Of a stretch of DNA of 64,000 nt, positions 43,253 through 51,068 are shown piece after piece. Under the pieces are notes generated by a model. It did no database searches and had not been told where the DNA came from. It saw only the letters and a program-made list of their open reading frames with translations. The DNA is taken from contig DATEGZ010000257.1 in the NCBI GenBank assembly GCA_035279905.1, positions 1-64,000 on the forward strand. Reading direction: 5' to 3'. Both the position numbers and the translations under genes were made by a program. The stretch comes from DATEGZ01 sp035279905. GTDB taxonomy: Bacteria; Acidobacteriota; Vicinamibacteria; Vicinamibacterales; SCN-69-37. Numbering within the stretch: position 1 is the stretch's first letter; every line of letters starts with the position of its first letter.

Positions 43253-44955
43253 ACCACCCTCACGGCAGCCAGCTCGCGGCGCTTCGGATCGACGACGTGC
43301 ACGCCGCAAGCCATGCAGGGATCGAACGAATGGATCGTGCGCAGGATTTCGATCGGCCGCTTCGGATCGGCGACCGGCGTGTTGACGAGCGCTTCTTCGT
43401 ACGGCCCGCGGTGGCCTTGCGCGTCGCGCGGACCGGCATTCCACGTGCTCGGCACGACGCACTGGTAGTTGCTGATGATCCCGTTCTTGATGCGGACCCA
43501 ATGGCCGAGCGCCCCGCGCGGCGCCTCATGGAAACCCGCGCCCGTGGCCTCGGCGGGCCAGCTCGACGGATCCCACTTCGAGTTGTCGTGAATGCGGAGC
43601 TCGCCGCTCGCCATGTTGGCCGCGAGCGCGTCGACCCAGTCCTCGATCTTCTCGGCCAGCACCTGCGTTTCGATCCCGCGCGCCGCCACCCGGCCCAGCG
43701 TGGAGAACAACGCCTCGGGCCCAACGCCGAGCTTCTTCAGCACGGCGTCGACGAGGTCCTTCACTCGCGAATGGCCCGAGGCATACGACACGAGCATGCG
43801 CGACAGCGGGCCCACCTCCATCGGCTGGTCGTCGTACCGCGGCGACTTGAGCCACGAGTACTTCTTCTCGACTTCGAGGTGTTCGTACGGCGGCTTGGGC
43901 CCGGTGTAATGGGGCGCGGTTTCGCCCTCGAGCGGATGGAGCGCCGCGCCATCGCCTTTCTGATAGTCGTACCAGGAGTGCGACACGTATTCGGTGACCT
44001 TCGCAGGATCGAAGGGCTCGACCTTCGCGAGATTGCGCTGACGAATCACGCCGGCCGGCAGAAAGAGCCTGGGCTTGGCGGAGTCGTCGTCCGGATACTC
44101 GCCGTAGACGAGATAGTTGCCGACGCCCTGACCGTGACTCGCCCAGTCCTTGTAAAAGCTCGCGACGGCCAGCAAATCCGGCACGTACACGCGCGTCACG
44201 AAGTCGCGCGCCTTCGCGATGAGCTCCTTGCAGGCGGCGATCGTGCCCGCATTCAGCGCGGCCTGACTGTTCGGATCGACCGGCGTGGCCATGCCGCCCA
44301 CGAGGAAGCTCTGCAGGTGCGGGTTCTTGCCGCCGAGCACGGCGTGCATCTTGATGAACTCGCGCTGCCAGTCGAGCGCCTCGAGGTAGTGCGCGACGGC
44401 CATCAGGTTCGCTTCAGGCGGCAGCTTGTAGGCGGGGTGTCCCCAGTACGCGTTTGCGAAGGGGCCAAGCTGTCCGCGATCCACGAAACCTTTGACACGA
44501 TCGCGCACACCCCCGAAGTACGTGGCGCTCGACAGCGGCCAGTCCGAGATCGACTGCGCCAGGGCAGACGTCTTCGCTGGATCCGCTGAGAGCGCCGACA
44601 CGATGTCCACCCAGTCGAGCGCGTGCAGGTGGTAGAAGTGGACGACATGATCCTGGACGCACTGCGAGGCGATGATCAGATTGCGCAGCAGCCGGGCGTT
44701 GGGCGGCGGGGCCGCGCCAATCGCGTTTTCCACGGCGCGAATCGACGTGATCGCGTGCACCGTCGTGCACACGCCGCAGATTCGTTGCGCGAACGCCCAC
44801 GCGTCCCGTGGATCGCGGCCCTTGAGAATCAGCTCGATCCCCCGGAACATCGTCGACGAGGACCACGCGTCCTTGACGAGGCCGCCGTCGACTTCGGCCT
44901 CGATCCGGAGATGGCCTTCGATCCGCGTGACCGGATCGACCACGATGCGGCTCAT
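43249..44955 (-). CDS. hyaB: [NiFe] hydrogenase large subunit, group 1
   Basis: A 568-residue catalytic subunit. Nickel and iron ligands are in the L1 motif RICGVCTTVHAITSIRAVEN and the L2 motif FDPCMACGVHVV. After the L2 His, 15 residues (VVDPKRRELAAVRVV) form the C-terminal extension removed by HyaD. ARLLRNLIIASQCVQDHVVH is a typical conserved helix. It oxidises H2 at the NiFe site. It overlaps hyaA and hyaC by four bases each. Group 1 assignment is firm; the exact subgroup needs a tree. Confidence 0.96.
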   Translation of the reverse strand: MSRIVVDPVTRIEGHLRIEAEVDGGLVKDAWSSSTMFRGIELILKGRDPRDAWAFAQRICGVCTTVHAITSIRAVENAIGAAPPPNARLLRNLIIASQCVQDHVVHFYHLHALDWVDIVSALSADPAKTSALAQSISDWPLSSATYFGGVRDRVKGFVDRGQLGPFANAYWGHPAYKLPPEANLMAVAHYLEALDWQREFIKMHAVLGGKNPHLQSFLVGGMATPVDPNSQAALNAGTIAACKELIAKARDFVTRVYVPDLLAVASFYKDWASHGQGVGNYLVYGEYPDDDSAKPRLFLPAGVIRQRNLAKVEPFDPAKVTEYVSHSWYDYQKGDGAALHPLEGETAPHYTGPKPPYEHLEVEKKYSWLKSPRYDDQPMEVGPLSRMLVSYASGHSRVKDLVDAVLKKLGVGPEALFSTLGRVAARGIETQVLAEKIEDWVDALAANMASGELRIHDNSKWDPSSWPAEATGAGFHEAPRGALGHWVRIKNGIISNYQCVVPSTWNAGPRDAQGHRGPYEEALVNTPVADPKRPIEILRTIHSFDPCMACGVHVVDPKRRELAAVRVV

Positions 44956-46064
44956 GACGCCTCCCCTTTTTGATCCGTCCTGGGCGCGTCACCCTTGCGG
45001 CCCGCGTGTTTGATGATCTGAATCAGGCCGTGGCCGGCGAACGTCGCCGCGACGCCGACGACGGCCGCCGCGCCGATCGTGTCCACGCTGGACTGGATGC
45101 CGAACCCTGGGATGCCGGTGAGGTGCTGATAGAACGGCGTCATGCGATCCCAGAAGGCCGGCTCCGCACAGCCGATGCACGGATGGCCGCAGCCGATCGG
45201 CCAGTTCGTGCCGCCGTTCCAGCGCACGTTCGGACAGTTCTGGAAGCTGACCGGGCCCTTGCAGCCCATCTTGTAGAGGCAATAGCCGGCGCGATGACCC
45301 GCATCGCCCCAGGCTTCGACGTACTGCCCGGCGTCGAAGTGCGCGCGCCGCTCGCAGTTGTCGTGAATGGCCTTGCCATACGCAAAGAGCGGCCGCCGGT
45401 ACTGATCGAGCGCCGGCCACTTCTTGAACGTCAAGTAGTGCACGATGAGCGCGGTCAGGTTCTCGACGTTCGCGGGACACGCCGGCAGGTTGATGAGGGT
45501 CTTGAGGCCCGGGACGGCGTCTGCGACGGCCAGCGCCCCGGTAGGGTTGGGCGCCGCAGCCGGGAGGCCGCCAAAGGCGGCGCACGTGCCGATTGCAATC
45601 GTCGCAGCCGCGCCGCCACAGACCTCGCGTGCGATGTCGAGAGCTGAGCGCCCGCCAATTGTGCAATAGGCGCCGTCGGCGCCAGTCGGGATCGAGCCCT
45701 CCACCACCGCGATGTACTGTCCGGCGCGTTCTTTCACCGCCCGGGCGAGATTCTCTTCAGCCTGCGACCCGGCCGCCGCCATGATCGTCTCGTGGTAGTC
45801 GACCGAGAGCACGTCGAGCACGACCTCGGCAGCGGTCGGACGCGAGGCACGCAAGAACGACTCGGTGTTCCCGGCGCAATCCTGGAATTCCAGCCACACG
45901 AGCACCGGCTTCTCGGCTTTGGCCACTGCACGCGCGATCTGCGCCGCCACGGCATCCGGGAGCGAGAGCGCCGCGGCCATCGTCGTGCAGAACGCCATGA
46001 ACTCGCGGCGAGACACGCCGTGCCGTGCGAGCTCCGTCTTGACCCAAGAACGTTGCCCGCTCAT
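44952..46064 (-). CDS. hyaA: [NiFe] hydrogenase small subunit, Tat-exported, membrane-anchored
   Basis: A 370-residue Fe-S subunit. The Tat motif SRREFMAFC starts at residue 18. A C-terminal helix (DTIGAAAVVGVAATFAGHG) provides membrane anchoring to HyaC. Cluster ligands: proximal Cys63, then Cys in AIGTCAAFGGLPAA and NLPACPANVENL; distal and medial ligands in NCERRAHFDAG, CLYKMGCKGPVSFQNCP and NWPIGCGHPCIGCAEP. The usual second proximal Cys (CxGC) is Asn66 here (DCAGNTES), leaving three Cys. The six-Cys oxygen-tolerant proximal pattern is absent. GGGAGGTG precedes the ATG at 46064; the longer frame upstream is spurious. A sigma-54-like promoter lies upstream. Confidence 0.94.
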   Translation of the reverse strand: MSGQRSWVKTELARHGVSRREFMAFCTTMAAALSLPDAVAAQIARAVAKAEKPVLVWLEFQDCAGNTESFLRASRPTAAEVVLDVLSVDYHETIMAAAGSQAEENLARAVKERAGQYIAVVEGSIPTGADGAYCTIGGRSALDIAREVCGGAAATIAIGTCAAFGGLPAAAPNPTGALAVADAVPGLKTLINLPACPANVENLTALIVHYLTFKKWPALDQYRRPLFAYGKAIHDNCERRAHFDAGQYVEAWGDAGHRAGYCLYKMGCKGPVSFQNCPNVRWNGGTNWPIGCGHPCIGCAEPAFWDRMTPFYQHLTGIPGFGIQSSVDTIGAAAVVGVAATFAGHGLIQIIKHAGRKGDAPRTDQKGEAS

Positions 46065-46149
46065 CCTGCACCTCCCACGACCGCTACCGCGAGTGTTGGA
46101 AGCCGAGGCGAAGGCTTGCGCCTGAAACCCCGAGCCGATCCGCGCTAAC

Positions 46150-46164
46150 GCATATGGCGTGCCA
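46150..46164 (-). promoter_or_regulatory. Sigma-54 promoter-like element upstream of hyaA
   Basis: On the minus strand TGGCACG-CCAT-ATGC matches the sigma-54 -24/-12 consensus (TGGCACG-N4-TTGC) at ten of eleven fixed positions, with invariant GG and GC at the right spacing. Transcription would start near 46138, about 75 bases before the hyaA ATG. Sigma-54 with an NtrC-type activator controls hydrogenase operons in several other bacteria. No activator gene lies in the window. Confidence 0.65.
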
Positions 46165-46224
46165 GACCGGCACGGCCGCGGCGACTCCGCGATGAAGTGA
46201 AATCGATGAAATCCAGAGATGAGG

Positions 46225-46244
46225 ACTGCGAGTTTTCCCGCAGT
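46225..46244. repeat. Inverted repeat ACTGCG-N8-CGCAGT upstream of the hydrogenase promoter
   Basis: A perfect 6-bp inverted repeat lies about 60-80 bases upstream of the sigma-54-like element and just downstream of the nickel-transporter stop. On the minus strand two TTCATCG units also lie between it and the promoter. It could be an activator binding site or a weak terminator hairpin (no T tract). Confidence 0.3.
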
Positions 46245-46258
46245 GACCGGCGGAGTTT

Positions 46259-47281
46259 TCAGTGCTCGCCGAAGCGGCGAATCTTCCAGACGCCTGCCGA
46301 GACGACCCAGGACGCCACGAAGAGCGCGAAGACCGTGTAGCCGGTGGCCACCGAGTTCCAGTGCCGTACGGCTTCCCAGAACCGTCCCTGAAGACCGGGA
46401 AGGCGGCCCGCGGCGATCGACAGGAGCTCGATCGTACCGACGGAGAGCGCGACGACCACCGATAGACCAGTCACGGTCAGGTTGTAGAAGATCTTGCGCA
46501 TCGGATTGGCGAATGCCCAGCCGTAGGCTCCGCACATGACGATGCCGTCCGCGGTGTCGAGGAGCGTCATCCCGGCCGCGAACACGATCGGCAGGGTGAG
46601 GACGGCGGCGAGCGGCAGCGACTGGGACGCCGCCAGGCCTGCCACGGTCAGAAGCGCGATCTCGGTGGCCGTGTCGAAGCCCAGCCCGAACAGAAACCCG
46701 ACCAGGTACATCTGGCTCGGGTGCTTGACGAGCCTGAACAAGCCGCCGAACCAGCGCGAGATCAGCCCTCCCTGGAGCAGGACGGCCTCGGCGGCTTCGG
46801 CGTCGTACTCTCCGCGGCGCATCCGGCGGAACACGCGGTAGACATCGACCATGACGAGGAGATTGAGGCCGCCAATGAGATAGAGGAACAGGCCGGAGAT
46901 CGTGGTACCGACGAGCGATCCGATTTCATGCAGGCGCGGCAGCTCGCGGGCGATCGTTTGCGTGGTGAGCGCCAGGGTGAGCGTCATCAGCAGCACAACG
47001 CTCGAGTGGCCCAGCGAGAAGTACAGGCCCACGCCGAGCGGACGCCGGTTTTCGTTCATCAGCCGCCGCGCGGTGTTGTCGATCGCCGCGATGTGGTCGG
47101 CATCGAACGCGTGCCGCAGTCCAAACGCATAGGCCAGGCCCGCCAGTCCGAGCAGCGTCGGGTGCGCCGCGCCGCCAAACCACCACACGCCGCCCCAGCC
47201 AACGACATGCAACACCACGATCGTGAGCACGAGCGGCAGGATTTCGCGCGCGAGAGTCCGAGCCGGACGGCCAGCGGTCAT
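46259..47281 (-). CDS. NiCoT-family nickel/cobalt transporter
   Basis: A 340-residue protein with about eight hydrophobic helices. The signature R-H-A-F-D-A-D-H in AFGLRHAFDADHIAAIDNTA is the H-x4-D-H nickel-binding motif of HoxN/NixA/NicT transporters, and LFGLGFDTATEIALLT is the second family signature. It would import nickel at high affinity for the hydrogenase active site. It lies about 195 bases upstream of hyaA and 45 bases downstream of the acyl-CoA synthetase gene, same strand. Preference for Ni over Co is inferred from context. Confidence 0.92.
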   Translation of the reverse strand: MTAGRPARTLAREILPLVLTIVVLHVVGWGGVWWFGGAAHPTLLGLAGLAYAFGLRHAFDADHIAAIDNTARRLMNENRRPLGVGLYFSLGHSSVVLLMTLTLALTTQTIARELPRLHEIGSLVGTTISGLFLYLIGGLNLLVMVDVYRVFRRMRRGEYDAEAAEAVLLQGGLISRWFGGLFRLVKHPSQMYLVGFLFGLGFDTATEIALLTVAGLAASQSLPLAAVLTLPIVFAAGMTLLDTADGIVMCGAYGWAFANPMRKIFYNLTVTGLSVVVALSVGTIELLSIAAGRLPGLQGRFWEAVRHWNSVATGYTVFALFVASWVVSAGVWKIRRFGEH

Positions 47282-47326
47282 CTTCCCCGCTATCCTTTCA
47301 CATTTCGTGCCGCGCGCGAGCACACG

Positions 47327-48898
47327 TCACAGCGCGCGTTTGAGCACCTTGCCCGTCGGGCCGACCGGTAAAGTCTCGCGGAACTCGATCGTCCGCGGAT
47401 ACTTGAACGCCGCCATCTGCCCGCGGCTCCACTCGATGAGCTCGTCGGCCGACAACGTCGCGCCCGGCCGCAGGACGACGAACGCCTTCACCTCTTCACC
47501 AAGGCGATCGTCGGGCACGCCGACCACGGCCGCGAGCGACACGGCCGGATGCGTCATGAGCACGTCCTCGATTTCGCGCGGAAAGACGTTGGTCCCGCCG
47601 CGCAGGATCAGCTCCTTCTTGCGATCGACGATCGACAGGTACCCGTCCGCGTCGAGGACGCCGATGTCGCCGGTGTGGAACCAGCCATTTCGCAGCGTTT
47701 CCGCGGTCTCGGCCGGGCGCTTGTAGTAGCCCTTCATCACGTTGTGCCCGCGAATGACCACTTCCCCGCGCTCGCCTATGGGCAGCGCCCGATCGTCGTC
47801 GCCGACGATCGCCACCTCACATGCGAAGACCGGCAGTCCGACGGTGCCCGGTTTGCACGGCCGATGCAGCTGGTTGAAGCACGCGACCGGCGACGTCTCA
47901 GAGAGCCCGTAGCCCTCGAGCACGCGCACGCCGAACGTCCGCTCGAAATCCTGCAGCACCGCGGGCGGCATCGCGGCGCCGCCCGAGACGACGCAGCGCA
48001 GCGAGGCCGCGACGCGCCCGACGTCGATTCCTTCTTTTCGCACGTGCTGCAGCAGGGTCCAGTACATCGTCGGCACCCCGACCCAGCAGCTGATGCGCTC
48101 GGCGGCGAACGCCTGCAGCACGGCCGCCGGCTCGAAGCGCGGCAGCAGCACGAACGTCCAGCCGCCGGCGATCGCGGCGTTCATCTGGCAGCTCTGTCCG
48201 GTCGAGTGGAACAGAGGCAACGTGATGAGCGTGACGTTCACGGCGTCGACGCCAGGATCGAGCGCGGGCATCAGCATGTCGCGCGATGCCATCGCGTTGA
48301 GCGTCATGTTCAGATGCGTGAGCTCGGCGCCCTTCGGCTGACCGGTCGTGCCGGAGGTGTAGAGAATCACCGCGGTGTCGTCGGGCGCGGTCGCGTGTGT
48401 GTCGAACACCGGCGGCTGGCCCGCGCCCAGCTGCCCGAGCGTGCGCGATCGCTCGACCGGGCTCGCCGCCTTCGGATCGACGGTCATCACGATCAGCTCG
48501 CGGCACGCGGGCGCCTCGTTGCACGCCTCGCGCGCCATCGCCGCCATCGGCAGCTGCGGCGTGCCTTCGAAGACGAACAGCGCTTTCGCGTCGCTGTCTT
48601 TCAGCTGATTCGCGATCTCACGCGGCTTCAGCAGAACGTTGAACGGCACGACGACGGCGCCGATTTTGAGGATGGCGTAGTACGCGATCGGAAAGTGCGG
48701 CGTGTTGGGACACGAGAGGCCGATGTGATCGCCGGGACCGAAGCCGAGCGCGCGCAGCCCGCCGGCGACCTGGCACGCGAGCGCGTTGACCTCGCGGTAC
48801 GTGAGCGCGAACGGCCGCAGCACAACGGCCAACCGATCGGGCGTCAGTCTCGCTTGCTGGTCGAGCAAGGACGCCAGATTCAGCGTCGTCGCAGGCAC
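47327..48898 (-). CDS. AMP-dependent acyl-CoA synthetase (FadD-like)
   Basis: A 523-residue ANL-superfamily enzyme starting at a GTG preceded by AGGAGGG. The P-loop-like motif is VILYTSGTTGQPKGAEL; GYGLSETSPVACFN and GWFHTGDIGVLDADGYLSIV are the A5 and A7 motifs, and the C-terminal catalytic Lys lies in GPTGKVLKRAL. It would activate a medium- or long-chain carboxylic acid to its CoA thioester through an acyl-adenylate. It lies seven bases after the cytochrome b-c gene, so may share its transcript; no mechanistic link to respiration is evident. Confidence 0.9.
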   Translation of the reverse strand: MPATTLNLASLLDQQARLTPDRLAVVLRPFALTYREVNALACQVAGGLRALGFGPGDHIGLSCPNTPHFPIAYYAILKIGAVVVPFNVLLKPREIANQLKDSDAKALFVFEGTPQLPMAAMAREACNEAPACRELIVMTVDPKAASPVERSRTLGQLGAGQPPVFDTHATAPDDTAVILYTSGTTGQPKGAELTHLNMTLNAMASRDMLMPALDPGVDAVNVTLITLPLFHSTGQSCQMNAAIAGGWTFVLLPRFEPAAVLQAFAAERISCWVGVPTMYWTLLQHVRKEGIDVGRVAASLRCVVSGGAAMPPAVLQDFERTFGVRVLEGYGLSETSPVACFNQLHRPCKPGTVGLPVFACEVAIVGDDDRALPIGERGEVVIRGHNVMKGYYKRPAETAETLRNGWFHTGDIGVLDADGYLSIVDRKKELILRGGTNVFPREIEDVLMTHPAVSLAAVVGVPDDRLGEEVKAFVVLRPGATLSADELIEWSRGQMAAFKYPRTIEFRETLPVGPTGKVLKRAL

Positions 48899-48905
48899 GT
48901 CCCTC

Positions 48906-50486
48906 CTATTTCTTGGCCGCCAGCCACGCCGCGATGGCGTGGATCTCCTCGGTTGTCAGACGGCCCGCGAAGGCCGGCATCTCGGCGTCGGGCTTCACGT
49001 CCACGGGATTGTTGATCCGCCGCTCGATCAACGCCAAGTCGTACTTGCTGCCGACGTTCGAGAGGTCGGGGCCTTCGGTGCCGCCGACGCCGTCGATCAG
49101 ATGACATCCGAGGCACGTGCGATTGACGACGACGTTGAGGTGGGCCGCGGCGGCGTCGATCGTGGGCGGAGCTTCAGCGCGCAGCCTCGCCAGCGCGGCG
49201 ACGATCGCGGCCGTATCGCGCTGATTCGTCTCGGGCGGCTCGCGCAAACCGGGCGCGATCACCTCGGGATCGACGACGTGCGCCGCGAGCCAGTCGGCCG
49301 GACGGCTGATGTGGCCGGCTTCAATCGGCGCGGCGAGGCCATCCGCCTTGTGGCATCGCGTGCAGCGATTCTCGGTGGCCATGAGCGACGCACCGGCCAG
49401 CTCGCGCACGTTCCACCCTGTGGTGCTCGCTCGTGGCTTGTCGCGCGCGCCGAGCAGCGTCAGCGTAGCGATCAAGGCCAGCCCGCCGCTGAACATGGAC
49501 AGCAGCATGCGCCGGCCGCGCAACTCGCGGGACGAAGCGCGATCGAGCCACGGCAACAGCGCGAGGAGCGTCATCGCGACGCCCGGAATCACGATCGCGC
49601 CGACCACTTCCAGTCGCCCAGGAAAGTACTTCAGCAACTGGAAGAGCCCGAGGAAGTACCATTCCGGCCGCGGCACGTAGTCGCTCGCCGTCGGATCGGC
49701 GGGCGGCTCGAGCGCCGGGGCGCCCTTCCACGCGAGGACCGCGAGCAGCGTCCCGACGGCGATCGCCATCAACAGATCGCGTCCGGCCTGGGACGGAAAG
49801 AACGGGAACGGCTTGCCCGCGCGCTCGCGCACCGGACCGGAAATACCCTGCCGCCGCATCAGGAAGAGATGCAGGACGACCAGCGCGACCAACGCCGGCG
49901 GCAGCACGAGCACGTGAATCGCGTACCATCGCGTGAGCGTCAACGCGCCGATGTCCGGACCGCCTCGCAGCAGCGCGGCCACGGTCTCCCCTGCCAACGG
50001 CGTCAGCTTCGAGATGTTGATCGCCACCACCGTCGCCCAGTACGAGCGTTGATCCCATGGCAGCAGGTAACCCGTCAGCCCGAACGCCAGAATCAGGTGA
50101 AGCAGGATGAGCCCGACAATCCAGTTGAGCTCGCGCGGCTTGCGATAGCTCCCGAAGAACACGACGCGCGCCAGATGCACCACGGCTGCGACGACCACCA
50201 CGCTCGCGCCCCAATGATGCAACCCTCGCAGGAACGCCCCGCCAGGGATCATGGTCATGACGAAACGGACACTCTCCCACGCGTGGTCCGGCGTCGGCGC
50301 GTAGAACAACGCGAGCGCGATGCCCGTGACGATCTGCACGGTCAGCCCGAACAGCAGGACGCTCCCGAGCGTGAACCACCATCCGGTGCCCGGCGGAAGC
50401 GGCTCATCGAGCAGGTGATGACGCGCTGTGCGGAAGGCCGTACGGTCGTCGAGCCAGGCGAGGAGATCCCGGAGCCGCGCGTTCAC
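48906..50486 (-). CDS. Cytochrome b of a bc complex fused to a dihaem cytochrome c domain
   Basis: A 526-residue fusion. Residues ~1-380 are a bc1/b6f-type cytochrome b: haem His pairs in FLRGLHHWGASVVVVAAVVH and IHVLVLPPALVALVVLH, and the Qo-site PEWY in YVPRPEWYFLGLFQLLKYF. Residues ~400-526 carry two haem c motifs, CTRCHKADG and CLGCHLIDG, replacing a separate cytochrome c1. It oxidises quinol and passes electrons to a soluble or lipoprotein cytochrome c. The GTG start overlaps the Rieske stop by four bases. The longer frame into the Rieske gene is a shadow. Confidence 0.92.
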   Translation of the reverse strand: MNARLRDLLAWLDDRTAFRTARHHLLDEPLPPGTGWWFTLGSVLLFGLTVQIVTGIALALFYAPTPDHAWESVRFVMTMIPGGAFLRGLHHWGASVVVVAAVVHLARVVFFGSYRKPRELNWIVGLILLHLILAFGLTGYLLPWDQRSYWATVVAINISKLTPLAGETVAALLRGGPDIGALTLTRWYAIHVLVLPPALVALVVLHLFLMRRQGISGPVRERAGKPFPFFPSQAGRDLLMAIAVGTLLAVLAWKGAPALEPPADPTASDYVPRPEWYFLGLFQLLKYFPGRLEVVGAIVIPGVAMTLLALLPWLDRASSRELRGRRMLLSMFSGGLALIATLTLLGARDKPRASTTGWNVRELAGASLMATENRCTRCHKADGLAAPIEAGHISRPADWLAAHVVDPEVIAPGLREPPETNQRDTAAIVAALARLRAEAPPTIDAAAAHLNVVVNRTCLGCHLIDGVGGTEGPDLSNVGSKYDLALIERRINNPVDVKPDAEMPAFAGRLTTEEIHAIAAWLAAKK

Positions 50487-50953
50487 AGCTCGACCTCGAG
50501 GTCGGACGTCTTCGGATTGACGCGGACGTTGAGCCGCTCGAGCGGCCGCGGCGGCGGGCCCGCGACCACGCGGCCTTCGCGATCGTAGACGCCGCCGTGG
50601 CACGGACACTTGAACTGCTGCGCGCCATCGTCCCAGTGGACGCGGCAGCCGAGGTGCTGGCAGACCGCCGACAGCGCGCGGTAGCCGTCGCCGTCACGGT
50701 CGATGAAGATCACCGACTGTTTGCGCGTTTCGTACCACCCGTCGGCGTGGCGCTCGGCGACCACCGCGCTCGTCGGCGCGTTCGGAACGAGATCGATAGT
50801 GGAAATCGCGCGGCGCCATCTTTTGGCCGGCCCCGACGCCCGCGGCGTGGCGACCAGGCCGACGAGACCGGCCAAGCCGGCCGTGATGAACCCCACACCG
50901 GCGATCACGATGCGGGCGAGCGCCGAACGACGACTATCATCAGGCGTAGTCAC
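50483..50953 (-). CDS. qcrA: Rieske iron-sulfur protein of the bc complex
   Basis: A 156-residue protein. One N-terminal membrane helix (residues ~14-36) anchors it, and the 2Fe-2S ligands are in SAVCQHLGCRVHW and QFKCPCHGGVYD. It moves electrons from quinol at the Qo site to the haem c domain of the downstream fusion. The GTG start at 50953 follows AAGGA. A TATGAT box lies about 27 bases upstream on the minus strand. The two-gene Rieske/cytochrome b order is that of standard bc operons. Confidence 0.94.
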   Translation of the reverse strand: MTTPDDSRRSALARIVIAGVGFITAGLAGLVGLVATPRASGPAKRWRRAISTIDLVPNAPTSAVVAERHADGWYETRKQSVIFIDRDGDGYRALSAVCQHLGCRVHWDDGAQQFKCPCHGGVYDREGRVVAGPPPRPLERLNVRVNPKTSDLEVEL

Positions 50954-50979
50954 GACAATCCTTTCGAAAAGCGAAACTG

Positions 50980-50985
50980 ATCATA
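50980..50985 (-). promoter_or_regulatory. Candidate -10 box (TATGAT) for the Rieske/bc operon
   Basis: TATGAT on the minus strand matches five of six consensus bases and would start transcription near 50973, leaving a ~20-base leader with AAGGA before the GTG. No clear -35 is visible. Confidence 0.4.
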
Positions 50986-51056
50986 CTTTCAACGAAAGCC
51001 GGAAACCCGGCCGAGAGGCCGCACCACGGGACATCGCCCGTGGGTGGGCCGGGCGG

Positions 51057-51062
51057 TATACT
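51057..51062 (+). promoter_or_regulatory. Candidate -10 box (TATACT) giving leaderless typA
   Basis: TATACT ends six bases before the ATG at 51069, so transcription should begin at the start codon itself. The GAGAGG just before the ATG is then inside the promoter, not a ribosome-binding site. Confidence 0.45.
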
Positions 51063-51068
51063 GAGAGG

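Noticed and set aside
45860..45880. Six-Cys oxygen-tolerant proximal cluster of the hydrogenase
   Set aside because: The motif C-A-G-N lacks the extra Cys residues, and the later Cys-A-A-F-G-G also lacks the second supernumerary Cys.
48786..50588. 600-residue + open frame over the cytochrome b-c fusion
   Set aside because: Antisense to a gene with haem and PEWY motifs; composition is shadow-like.
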